Of a DNA stretch of 64,000 nucleotides, positions 23,311 through 33,355 are shown in pieces. The notes beneath the pieces are model-generated. The model did not search any database. It was given only the letters and a program-made list of their open reading frames with translations, and had not been told where the DNA came from. Made by a program: the position numbers and the translations under genes. Each line of letters opens with the position of its first letter. Within the stretch, counting starts at the first letter, position 1. Where the stretch lies: NCBI GenBank assembly GCA_034440575.1, contig JAOTOL010001508.1:762001-826000 (forward strand), given 5' to 3'. This DNA comes from Imbricaverruca yamaguchii. Lineage: Eukaryota > Arthropoda > Thecostraca > Neoverrucidae.

Positions 23311-23490
23311 AGGGGGCGGAGATGGCCGAGTGGTTAATGTGTCGGGCTATGGGCACCAAAGGTCCCGGGTTCGTCTCTAGCGCCACTCAGGACATTTCCC
23401 AATCCCGCGGCCCGCCGGTGAAACAGTGTGGTCGGCGCCATTAGCCGTGAATGTGCATAAAGTGTGTCGTGAACCAACCAATAAACAAAC
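23311..23490 (+). mobile_element. tRNA-derived SINE (Ser/Leu-type head) inserted in CR1
   Basis: A 180-bp insertion absent from the paralogous CR1 copy. It begins with GGCGGAGATGGCCGAGTGG, an A box of the tRNA-Ser/Leu type. It has a B box GGTTCGTCTCT about 50 bases later, and ends in an AATAAACAAAC tail. It is flanked by an 11-bp target duplication with one mismatch. It is a second SINE family, distinct from the one at 5068 and 13,990. Confidence 0.9.
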
Positions 23491-24650
23491 AATCTGTCGA
23501 CAATACACCATAGTTCAGTGACATGTAATCGGATAAACGATGTTGATTTCACTGACAGTGATATTGTTTTCAATCACATCAGGAAAATAAAGCCAAACAA
23601 GGCAGCAGGACCTGATGAAATGTATGCTAGGGCATTGCGGGAAGCTGAAAAGGAACTGGCATTACCACTTAGTATACTATTTTGTAGATCTCCTTCCAAA
23701 ATTGAAATTGCAACAAATTGGAAAATGGCAAATGTTGTTCCTATTTTCAAGAAAGGACAAAGACGGAAAGTTGAAAATTATAGGCCAGTAAGTCTCACAT
23801 CCCTAGTCTGCAACGTACTCGAATCAATTGTGAAGGATAGAATAGTTAGTTATCTGGAAGGAAACAGATTGATTCAAGATACTCAACATGGGTTTAGGAA
23901 AGGGCGATCATGCCTCACAAATCTCTTGGACTTTTTGAACTTCGCCACAGAACAATTTGATCAGGGAAATCGGGTTGATGTAGCATATCTTGACTTTAGG
24001 ATTACCTTTGACAAGGTACCCCATATACGGTTAATAATACAGCTTCAGGCCCATGGTATTGCAGGTAGCATCTTAAAATGGATAGAGTTGTGGCTTTTAG
24101 ATAGACAACAAAGAGTGATGATAAATGGTACAAAGTCAGCATGGCAAAATGTTCTTAGTGGAGTCCCCCATGGGTCAGTACTGGAGCCACTACTGTTCAT
24201 TATATTTGTAAGTAACATTGAAAGTGGCCTAAGCAGTAAGGTTCTGAAATTTGCGGATGATTTGAAAGTCTTTAGGGCAATAACGGGTCAAAATGAGCAT
24301 ATATCGCTGCAAAAAGACTTAGACAAACTTGTGAAGTGGTCCGAAGCAGCATATGCAGGCTCCATACTTGATGGGTGGCCAAGTGCTATCAGTGACTCAA
24401 CAGGAGAAGTATGTAGGTGTTATTCTAAACATAAGTGGGGCCATCAGAACAGACCAAGGAAGCCAGGAAGAAGGCACTGAGAATGCTTGGGGCAGTACAT
24501 AGGATTACATCATGCGGAAGTAAGTAAGTCATCAGGAAGCTATACTGTGCATATGTCAGGCCACATTTAGAATATTGCATCTAAGCTTGGTCTCTTAGCT
24601 ATGAAAAAGCTTCTTGGCTTTTAAAGAGAGTACAAAAGAGGGCTACAAAA

Positions 24651-25025
24651 ATGGTTAATGGTATAAGTAACCAGGCATATGAGGAGAGATTGAAGAAATT
24701 GAATATGTTTTCACTTCGATATAGAAGGCTAAGAGAAGATCTCATCGAGGTCTTTAAATTTGCCCATGGTCTGGAGAGGGGATATCTTGAGGAAATATTT
24801 GAATCTAAGGGAAATGATGCAATTAGAGGTCATAAATTAAAAATTAGAGTTATCCACAGCAGAACAAGGTTAAGACAGTCTTTCTTCACCAACTGGGTAG
24901 TAGAACACCGGAACCAGCTGCCAGAAAGTATTGTCAGTAGCAGCACATTGAACATCTTTAAAAGCAGCATAGACAATCAATACAAGAATAGAGGGCTTTC
25001 TTTTCAGTATTACAGGGAGGGCTGA
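24651..25025 (+). pseudogene. CR1 ORF2 C-terminal region, copy 1
   Basis: Encodes the part after the RT thumb: NQAYEERLKKLNMFSL, then YRRLREDLIEVFKF, then SRTRLRQSFFTNWVVEHRNQLPES. In CR1 elements this part precedes the 3' UTR. A frame break separates it from the RT at about 24,480-24,650. Confidence 0.8.
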
Positions 25026-25147
25026 TCGACGGATTTGGTGGGCAACTGGTTGAGTGTACACAGTGCAACCGAGAAGGGCCCTTGTGGCTCATAGTTGCAC
25101 GTATCTTTTATGTCTTTATGTCTTTATTTGTGTGTTAATTGTAACAT

Positions 25148-25262
25148 TGACCATCATGCACTACGGCGAAATATTATACAAACACAACGAAGAGACAAGA
25201 AAGCTAATACGATCAATTGAATCGACAAGCAAGAAGCTCACCAGCGCTGAACTCGCTGTCAT
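25148..25262 (+). repeat. Short interspersed repeat A (copy 2)
   Basis: Adjoins the 3' end of CR1 copy 1 and matches 2695-2862 on the opposite strand. It encodes [10 protein letters not shown] and later [15 protein letters not shown] in one frame. The shared peptide supports an old coding origin. It runs directly into the TA microsatellite. Confidence 0.45.
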
Positions 25263-25265
25263 ATT

Positions 25266-25466
<201 letters not shown>

Positions 25467-25566
25467 AATCGGGAGTTGTGATGTGTGCTATGTGTGAGTT
25501 ATCTTGTAGTTCGTGTCGTGTATGTGTGTGCAGATGTGAAGAGGTAGAGTAGGGTAGGGATCAGTG

Positions 25567-25967
25567 CAGGCGCGCACCCAGTATTTTTCCATGGGGGGGC
25601 GGGGTCGAAAAGGGCACTTGGGCGGCTCCAAAATGGCACTTGACCGGCTCCATACGGGCACTTTGCGGCCCGGGGCACACTGGAAGCTTTGTTGACCGGG
25701 GGAGGGGGGAGGGGGTTGGCGTGAACTTTCCATGCCGCATAGGACAGAAAAGGGCACAGGGAATGTCATTCTTGGACAAAAGGGCAGTTTCGGGCCCAAA
25801 GGGCACCTTTGGCACAAGCGGGGCACATAAGGCAGGCGATTTTTGGGCTAAAGTTGGGACATTCCGTCCAAGTGGGCACTTTTCAGTCAAAAGGGCACTT
25901 TTTGCCAAAAGTGCACTTTGGTCTCGGGGGGGGTTATGGCCCCCTGCCCCCCTCCGGTGCGCCACTG
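25567..25967 (+). mobile_element. hAT MITE, 401 bp, with degenerate GGGCACTT array
   Basis: The termini read CAGGCGCGCACC on the left and CAGTGGCGCACC on the reverse-complemented right. An exact 8-bp target duplication GATCAGTG lies at 25,559-25,566 and 25,968-25,975. The interior is a degenerate array of about 20-nt units with core AAAGGGCACTT. The right sub-terminal region is G/C-run rich (GGGGGGGGTTATGGCCCCC), as in many hAT MITEs. Confidence 0.85.
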
Positions 25968-25975
25968 GATCAGTG

Positions 25976-26590
25976 AATGTCGGGTTGAGGATAGCATAGG
26001 AGAAAAAATGTCGGAAGCTGACTAAAGGAGAACAGGTGAGAGGAGGTTATGAAAGCCGACTTGAAAATAGCAGATTAGAAGAGTTGAGTAGATGTGAGAC
26101 GACATTTCTGAACTGGTTTGTAGAGATGATGAGAAGCAGCAGATAGCGAAATTGAGTTTCAGTGCCACTCCAGACGGTGCCAAGTTGGAGCATGAGGTGT
26201 TAAGGGTGGATAGGGGACAGGTTATCACACATCACTCAATTATCAGTCGAAAAACAAACGCTCACATTTTTGTAACGTTGAATTTTTTGTTCTTAGCGTA
26301 TTTTAATGTTATGTTCTATCTTGCCGCTTTCTCTTCCGTTCGTCGGCATTTTTCCAATGTCTCTTGTTTGCTTCTCCTTCGTGTGTGGCCCCTACGTGTG
26401 TGCTGACCATCTAAATCACGACGCCGTCGAGCCGGCCGGCCGCTACCATTGTTGCCCCGCGTGCCATGCTGAGGTGGCAAGTTTATCGCTGGCTGGGCGA
26501 CGTCGGCCGCGCGCCGCCCTGTGGTGCAGGCTTTGTTCTGCAATGTCACGTCAAGTGGCTCGTCGGACCGCTTCATCAGCCGGACGTGTC
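25976..26590. other. Unassigned spacer
   Basis: No repeat or coding frame recognised up to the minisatellite. Confidence 0.5.
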
Positions 26591-26593
26591 TGT

Positions 26594-28180
26594 CTGGCGG
26601 CGGCAGGGTGCCGTCCCCGCCCTTTGGAGAGGACACACACTGTCGGGCGGCGGCAGGGTGCCGTCCCCGCCCTGTGGAGAGGACACACACTGTCGGGCGG
26701 CGGCGGCAGGGTGAGGAGTGTCCCCGCCCTGTGGAGAGGACACACACGGTTGGGCGCCGGCAGGGTGCCGTCCCCACCCTGTGGAGAGGACACACACTGT
26801 CGGGCGGCGGCAGGGTGCCGTCCCCGCCCTGTGGAGAGGACACACACTGTCGGGCGGCGGCAGGGTGCCGTCCCCACCCTGTGGAGAGGACATACACTGT
26901 CGGGCGGCGGCGGCAGGGTGAGGAGTGTCCCCGCCCTGTGGAGAGGACACACACTGTCGGGCGGTGGCAGGGTGAGGAGTGTCCCCGCCCTGTGGAGAGG
27001 ACACACACTGTCGGGCGGCGGCAGGGTGCCGTCCCCGCCCTGTGGAGAGGACACACACTGTCGGGCGGCGGCAGGGTGCCGTCCCCGCCCTGTGGAGAGG
27101 ACACACACTGTCGGGCGGCGGCAGGGTGCCGTCCCCGCCCTGTGGAGAGGACACACACTGTCGGGCGGCGGCAGGGTGCCGTCCCCACCCTGTGGAGAGG
27201 ACACACACTGTCGGGCGGCGGCAGGGTGCCGTCCCCGCCCTGTGGAGAGGACACACACTGTCGGGCGGCGGCAGGGTGCCGTCCCCGCCCTGTGGAGAGG
27301 ACATACACTGTCGGGGGGGGGGGGGGCCCGGGAAACTGTCGGGCGGGCAGGGTGAGGAGTGTCCCCGCCCTGTGGAGAGGCACACACTGTGGTCCCGTGG
27401 GCGGCGGCGGGGTGCCGTCCCCGCCCTGTGGAGAGGCACACACTGTCGGGCGGCGGCAGGGTGCCGTCCCCGCCCTGTGGAGAGGACACACACTGTCGGG
27501 CGGCGGCAGGGTGCCGTCCCCACCCTGTGGAGAGGACACACACTGTCGGGCGGCGGCAGGGTGCCGTCCCCGCCCTGTGGAGAGGACACACACTGTCGGG
27601 CGGCGGCGGCAGGGTGAGGAGTGTCCCCGCCCTGTGGAGAGGACACACACGGTTGGGCGGCGGCGGCAGGGTGAGGAGTGTCCCCGCCCTGTGGAGAGGA
27701 CACACACTGTCGGGCGGCGGCGGCAGGGTGAGGAGTGTCCCCGCCCTGTGGAGAGGACACACTGTCGGGCGGCGCCGGCAGGGTGAGGAGTGTCCCCGCC
27801 CTGTGGAGAGGACACACTGTCGGGCGGCGCCGGCAGGGTGAGGAGTGTCCCCGCCCTGTGGAGAGGACACACATTGTCGGGCGGCGGCAGGGTGCCGTCC
27901 CCGCCCTGTGGAGAGGACACACTGTTGGGCGGCGGCGGCAGGGTGAGGATTGTCCCCGCCCTGTGGAGAGGACACACTATCGGGCGGCGGCGGTGGCAGG
28001 GTGAAGAGTGTACCCGACCTGTGGAGAGGATACACACTGTTGGGCGGCAGCGGCAGGGTGAGGAGTGTCCCCGCCCTTTGGAGAGGACACATTGTCGGGC
28101 GGCGGCGGCAGGGTGAGGAGTGTCCCCGCCCGGTGGAGAGGACACACTGTTGGGCGGCGGCGGCAGGGTGCCGTCCCCGG
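26594..28180. repeat. GC-rich minisatellite, ~29 units of 50-57 bp
   Basis: The unit runs GGACACACACTGTCGGGCGG, then CGGCAGGGTG, a variable part, then TCCCCGCCCTGTGGAGA. Short units (50 bp, with GCCG at the variable part) dominate at 26,990-27,310. Longer units (53-57 bp, with AGGAGTG and an extra GGC) dominate at 27,600-28,150. An irregular patch with a run of twelve G lies at 27,315-27,400. Because the unit lacks stops and 50 is not a multiple of 3, long open frames of up to 609 codons arise on both strands. They are not genes. Confidence 0.95.
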
Positions 28181-28330
28181 CTTGGCAGTGTCAGTTCATC
28201 AGGAATACCTTCATTGAAACGAGCGATCAATTCTGAAGGCGTTCCAGGGGGATTTTAGGCTCCTACCATCCTTTGATCAAAATATTCAATTTCACATGCG
28301 ACTACATCATGGTTCCGGCGTTCCCCATGC

Positions 28331-29325
28331 TTAACACCCGCACGTCCGGCGGTCCTCGCCAACTTCGCATGTCTGGGGGGTCAGATGTCTGCCCCCCTAA
28401 GATCTCTGGAACTATACCAGCTAGCGACAAACGGAAAACGGCGTTGGAAATCTGGTGACGGGTTCTATCGTAAGTGTTTCGGTGTTGTTTTCGCTCAGGT
28501 CAACATTCGGGTCACTGGGCCATCATAGGCCAAATTCGACCAGATCAGGTGGGACTCAGATATTGACACATATATCAGGACCTGTAACAGATAGAAACAA
28601 ATGGCGAACGCTTTTCGACGGTCCTTGAAATACGCTACCGACAATAGGCGGTGTAAGTTAAGGTCAGGTCAACCGAAACTCATGTCAAGGTCATGGATTC
28701 ATGACCTCAGGTCAAGGCCTAGGGAGGTGGTGTAAGGTATCAATCGACACGTCTTGACGATGCAAGCACAATGACGGTAATTTCAGTCTTCTAGCCCAAT
28801 GCAGTGCGATGTAATGCGCATACATGTATGTAATGATCTCAGGTGACCTCAGAGACCTTGGTGAGGTCATTGAGCAAAAATATCAGCGATAACATTGAGC
28901 CATCTACATGCCACAACCGTTGTCAGATCATTCGGAGCGCAAATATGTGACTAGGAAACATTTGCATATTTTACCATAGTCCAATAATGGGGAAGCCATG
29001 GCAGCGACCTGACCTAAGGTTAATGCTACAAAAAAAGAGATAACATATTATGGTCCCTGATGAGATCATGACATGCTATAAGTTTGAAATCAATCGCCCA
29101 ATTATTGTGGAAGTTATCCACCTAGAACTCCGAGTGTAGTTGGGTGACTTTGCCTGACCTGGCGACCTGACCTGAAATAACCCAGGATTACAATTGTATG
29201 AGGATATGCGGAAAAGAACAATGAACAGCTATGCGTCAGGTTTGTCTTTGCTAACCCTGTTAGTTTGGCGGCAAATGAGGAAAAACCGGAGGGGGAAGAT
29301 ATCCCCCCGGACGTGCGCGGGTTAA
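28331..29325 (+). mobile_element. TTAA-flanked MITE (diverged copy C), 995 bp
   Basis: The left end is TTAACACCCGCACGTCCGG and the reverse-complemented right end is TTAACCCGCGCACGTCCGG (17 of 19 match). The interior has repeated GACCTGACCT and AGGTCA-type blocks and a sub-terminal G-run/C-run hairpin at 28,375-28,400. These link it to the 5.3-7.4 kb elements. No transposase is encoded. Confidence 0.75.
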
Positions 29326-30085
29326 GCTATAGGAAAATCCGCTGACATGACAACCTTATAAAAAATTGACGTTTACGAACAACCATTATACTAGAGTTGA
29401 AGTGGTACCAGCTGATACAGAAATTATGAATGTATCCATCACAGGTGGGGCAAAATCTCTAGATAGCATACTTTCTTTGTTTTTGACAAATTTCTTCAAG
29501 ATTTTGTACCTAGCGGCCGAGGCCACCATGCGATCCAATGGCATGCTTACAGTTCGAACATCCGCCGCCAGGCGCAAACGAAGTGTCACCAGTAGCGTGG
29601 TCGCGCACGTCCCTTATCGCAATGATCAGATGTAGATTATGTAAATGCAATGCATTTGCATGTGCAAATGCAGCCATGCACATGCAAAGTATCTGCTGGA
29701 CGTGACTTCCGAACAGCGCATGCCAGTCTAAACCTGTTTGAAAACTAGTCAGGTTGAGTGCCTAATTGTTTCTGGATGAATCTGGAGAAGCATTTCCTTT
29801 TTAGAAAAGTGGCGGCTTCTAAAACGACACACACAGCCTGAAGTTTACTGACAATGTTAGTTGATGCGCTTATGCCAGAATGAACAAGTGCGCTTGAACG
29901 TGCGCTATTTCTTTTTAGAACAACCGCTATCTCTCTCACACCGTCACTTTGCAAGCCACTGGTAAAGAAATAAACAACTCTAGCCAAAATTCTTGCTGAA
30001 TGTGCTTGGTGGTAGTGAAGTGGGTATTTGTGCACGGGGGAGCGCTTAGGTGTATGTATGAGAGAGCGAAGATTATAAGAGCATG
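29326..30085. other. Unassigned spacer
   Basis: Includes a short interleaved palindromic patch around 29,643-29,690 (repeated ATGCA and TTTGCAT words). I see no coding frame that can be supported. Confidence 0.4.
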
Positions 30086-30088
30086 AGT

Positions 30089-30235
<147 letters not shown>

Positions 30236-30270
30236 GTATATATATATTAACGCTTGCTTCTCTCTCTATG

Positions 30271-30277
<7 letters not shown>

Positions 30278-30332
<55 letters not shown>
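30278..30332. repeat. (TA)n/(TG)n compound microsatellite
   Basis: A TA run followed directly by a TG run. On the minus strand it ends the LINE fragment described next. Confidence 0.95.
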
Positions 30333-30333
<1 letters not shown>

Positions 30334-30369
30334 ATATATGTACATGTACATATATATACTCATATACAT

Positions 30370-30755
30370 ACTCTATCGCTTCCTTGAATCTGCTTGGGTA
30401 AATTCCTTCCGTAAGGGATTTATTGAATAGCCTTGATAGAGGTCCTGCGATCATAGTGGCAGATAATTTTAAAAGATTGACTGGAATTTGATCTGAACGA
30501 ATGGATATATTTGGACTTAGGGAATTGATTATTCTTAGAACTTCCTGTTCGTCAGTCTGAATACTTCCCAGAGTAGGCACTGTAGTCGGATTATCATGGG
30601 CTGGGACCTGGGGTGCATCAGTTATGTTCAAAATAGACTGGCAAGCAAAGTAATTATTTATTAGCATAGCTTTGTTATAATCGTGTGTCAGTACATTTCC
30701 GTCAGGTCCTTCGAGCGGTGGTATCATATCTGTTCTGGTTCGCCCTGGTAAAGCT
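30370..30755 (-). pseudogene. Non-LTR reverse transcriptase fragment (RT N-terminal part)
   Basis: Encodes a linker then INSLSPNISIRSDQIPVNLL and GPLSRLFNKSLTEGIYPSRFKEA. This corresponds to the region just before and into RT motif 1 of CR1/Jockey-superclade LINEs (the P.KS.GPDQIP...LFN.S...G..P..WK.A pattern). The K and G of the usual KSxGPD are changed to IRSD. It is cut off where a TA/TG microsatellite begins, so the palm and catalytic motifs are absent. Family not resolved. Confidence 0.7.
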
Positions 30756-30904
30756 TGCAGTGTTTGATGATATTTGCAGGGGTCACACTTGTGATCACCG
30801 TGAAACGTCACCAAATGATAGATGATCCCGCGGGAAAAATAGTGTTTAAAAATGTATCGCATAAAATGAAACGCCCTAAATTTTTGTCCCAAGTAGGATA
30901 GCAA

Positions 30905-31960
30905 AACCCTCGCACTTGTAGCAGCGTTTTGCTATGGTTTGTGCGTCATCATTGAGGTAATGGAATAACTGTAGGTCATTGTCGGAATGGCTTGCCTGTG
31001 TTTGTGTCCGATGGTTCTTGAATGTGTTTAGATCTTTGTTTTTAGAGCTCATAGTAATGTTTCTATTGCACTGCTAGCAGTCGACGCTATCCTGGTGTCC
31101 CTGGCATTAAATTGTGGCGTTACCAGATGTGCGCTATACTGGGATGCTGTCTGAGGAAATGAGTGGTTAATATCTGCATACGTGTCGAGGGTGGACCGAG
31201 AGGGATTTGTCCCAGTGTTTGGTGGCGTTCGCTTGGAGTCTATAAAATTATTCCAGCGGATAGCAAAAGCTCCCTTCTTTATTGCTATCTCTACTTTCTT
31301 CTTGCGTTAGTCACGAGGTACACCTGGCACGTGTTTTGCCTTTTGAAACAAGATGTTTGCGGTAAACGGAGGCCCGCGACCAAAATATATCTAGTGCTAA
31401 TTCGGTTCTATTTTACGGTGCAATGTGGGCGTAAGGCTGTTGTACGCTATTCAATAGCTCGTAAATTTATGAGAATTTGTATGATGTTTTGTTTCCTTAT
31501 GATACTTCCAATAGTACGAAAGAACTGTGTCGCCATCAGCAATGATGATTCAGAGATACGAGATAGGTGACATGCCAATAGAACACTCTTGTCAATTGTG
31601 CAATCAGCAAATTGGAAAAAGGAGGAAATATGTTGGAGGTGACGTTGAACAAATATTCGCATCATCTCAAGCCCACGCCTGCTTTGGAACCTTTCGGGAT
31701 GAACACTCCCCTCATGAAAAAATATCCTCAGAGGACATTCCCCATTTCCCACTCAAATTTGCCCATACACGTGAGTCAAGACATGAGGAATGGGTTGTTT
31801 TCACAATCTGACATGCATACGGATTACATTAGGCAGTTTTAAAAATGGTCAATTGAAGCAAAGCTTTCCGCTGGAAAAAAAATCCCTCCTGCCACTTCAG
31901 AGCAGCATACCTTGAAAACTGTTCGAATATGTTCAAATTATTATTTGAACATATTGACAC
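30905..31960. other. Unassigned region with one perfect hairpin
   Basis: Several short open frames overlap here but none shows recognisable similarity. At 31,926-31,955 there is a perfect 13-bp inverted repeat (AATATGTTCAAAT and its complement, loop TATT). Confidence 0.4.
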
Positions 31961-31964
31961 AGAA

Positions 31965-32500
31965 GATCGATCTTCAAGATGTAGAGGCTGACGAACACGT
32001 AGATGCAGATGTAGGAGCACGTAGAAGCTGATGTAGAGGCGATATGGTAGAGTTGAGTTTGAAGATACTGAAGAGTTGGTCTAGAAGCTTGAAGTTGAAG
32101 ATAGCTGAAGATAGGTTAGCGGGGCGGGAAGGTATTGTTCGTAGGTGTAGGGTGGATTGGTATTTGTGTGCGTTGTGTGTAGGTATATGTATTGGTGTAG
32201 GTGGTAGGTGGCAGGTGGTAGGTAGCAGGTGGCAGATGGCGTCTTCATCCGGGTCCCCGACCGCACCGTGGCCGCAGCTGGCGTCGTCCTTCTCCGTCCT
32301 CCTCCGCAATCTCTCGTGTTACGGCAGCGAGGCGATACCATACTGCGTGACCGATGTGGGGGTGTGCGAAACCCGAAAAAGCAAAGAGTGTGTGTGTGTG
32401 TGTGTGTGTCTGTGTGTTTGGCCAGCCTGCCACCGTGTGGTGATGTCGGCTGTTTTCGGGGGGCGTTTGTGGTGTCAGTATTTTGTTGCTGTTTGTTAAG
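31965..32500 (-). mobile_element. 5' region of an RNase-H-type LINE (second copy, isolated)
   Basis: Aligns with 54,870-55,545 (-). The shared order on the minus strand is stem-loop, CA run, GCTTTTTCGGG-type block, a C/G-rich GCGGCCACGGTGC block, CACCTGC repeats, a CTAACC block, and a TCTACATC-rich minisatellite. No ORF1 follows it, so only the 5' UTR survives. It lies directly downstream of the 3' end of the fragmented LINE in minus orientation, so it is a separate copy. Confidence 0.6.
32422..32452 (-). repeat. Conserved stem-loop motif (copy 3)
   Basis: The minus strand reads CAGCCGACATCACCACACGG then TGGCAGGCTGG, with perfect outer (CAGCC/GGCTG) and inner (CCAC/GTGG) arms. It abuts a GT run at 32,389-32,418. 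Confidence 0.7.
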
Positions 32501-32879
32501 GGTAAAAGGGTAGGGGTAGTAATGTGGTGAGGATGAGAGGAAGCGAAGAAGATTATAGTTGTCTTGCAGAGGCGAGTTTTCAGAGTTGAGGCGACTTGAA
32601 GAATGGCGCGTAGAAGTAGTAGAAGTTGAGACGTCTTCCAGGCAGATGAAGTATGAGTCGAAGCTAAGCTGGTGCAGAAGTGTAGAGTTTGCCAGTCCGG
32701 TCGGTGCCATTGGGCGGGGTGTAGCTGGAGGGTTGGGGTTGGGTCATCGCCAGTATTGAATTTACAATGCAAGAACGTTACTGTTAGTAAATATCACGTG
32801 GGGTTAGTTCTTTGTTTCTTTTCTTTTTTGTTGATTTTCTGTTTTTCTTTTTAAACATATCTTTACATTTTCCCCCCAT

Positions 32880-33110
32880 TTTGCGGATTTTTTCCTTGTT
32901 TCCTTTTTTCACATATCTTTTCATTTTTTTATCATAGCTCGTGGATCAGGCGTGTTATAGAGAGAAAGTGGAAGAGGTGCTAGTGTAATGTTGGACGTTC
33001 ATCGTTGAGGAGTGTCGTGATGTTTGGTGGGATGTTGCTCATGTTGCAGTAATTTGTGATGGGTTGTCTTTCTGTGTTGAATTTGGTGCAGTGTATGAGT
33101 ATGTGTTGGG
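32880..33110 (-). mobile_element. 3' end of the fragmented RNase-H-type LINE
   Basis: On the minus strand this follows the RNase H segment at 37,440-37,945 once the CR1 insertion is removed. It encodes a His/Cys-containing tail (HTLHQIQHRK-type frame) and then an A-rich 3' end at about 32,830-32,930. Assignment rests on its position and its continuation across the CR1 borders. Confidence 0.5.
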
Positions 33111-33355
33111 ATATTTATATAGTTGTCTACTTGTGTGGAAGACAATTAGATTAGACATCTTGTTTATTTATTTAATGAGAAAAAAAAACATTAAAAAAAC
33201 AATTGTTTAATAGTTTCTGCTTTTCTTGAGGCACTCAGATAATTAACTGACAGTATAGGAGGTAGCGATTTATAGTGAATGATAGTTAGCTTTTTTGTCG
33301 GTTGTTTAGCGAGTTAATTGGAATCTAAATCTAGGCATAAGCTGCAGCGTTTAGG

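Larger units (their letters stand above)
22567..24480 (+). pseudogene. CR1 ORF2 remnant (endonuclease N-terminus and reverse transcriptase)
   Basis: The endonuclease start (LNAQSIRSKFDEF) is followed by a deletion that joins VSEG directly to the linker TVGETLGGSDHN. After the SINE insertion the RT resumes at 23,518 with KIKPNKAAGPDE, VENYRPVSLTS, QHGFRKGRSCLTNLL, VAYLDFRITFDKVPH (the usual SKAFD is altered), SGVPHGSVLEPLLF (usual PQGSVLG altered) and KFADD. Changes in catalytic-core motifs plus frameshifts mark it as dead. Confidence 0.85.
21205..25143 (+). mobile_element. CR1-type non-LTR retrotransposon, copy 1 (decayed)
   Basis: Aligns along its whole length with copy 2 at 33,111-37,439, from a shared 5' start (ATAGTTGTCTACTTGT) to a 3' end made of TTTATGTC repeats. 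ORF1 and ORF2 are both present but broken. Compared with copy 2 it lacks about 490 bases of the endonuclease region (junction near 22,680) and a piece after the RT near 24,345. It carries a SINE at 23,311-23,490. CR1-family membership rests on the ORF1 esterase, the RT motifs and the octamer-type 3' tail. Confidence 0.85.

Noticed and set aside
23311..23385. Functional tRNA-Ser or tRNA-Leu gene
   Set aside because: It is the head of a 180-bp SINE with its own target duplication, and the acceptor stem is imperfect.
26316..28230. Open frames of up to 609 codons on both strands in the minisatellite
   Set aside because: They arise because the 50-57-bp unit has no stop codons and shifts frame with each copy. 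The predicted proteins are periodic translations of the same unit.
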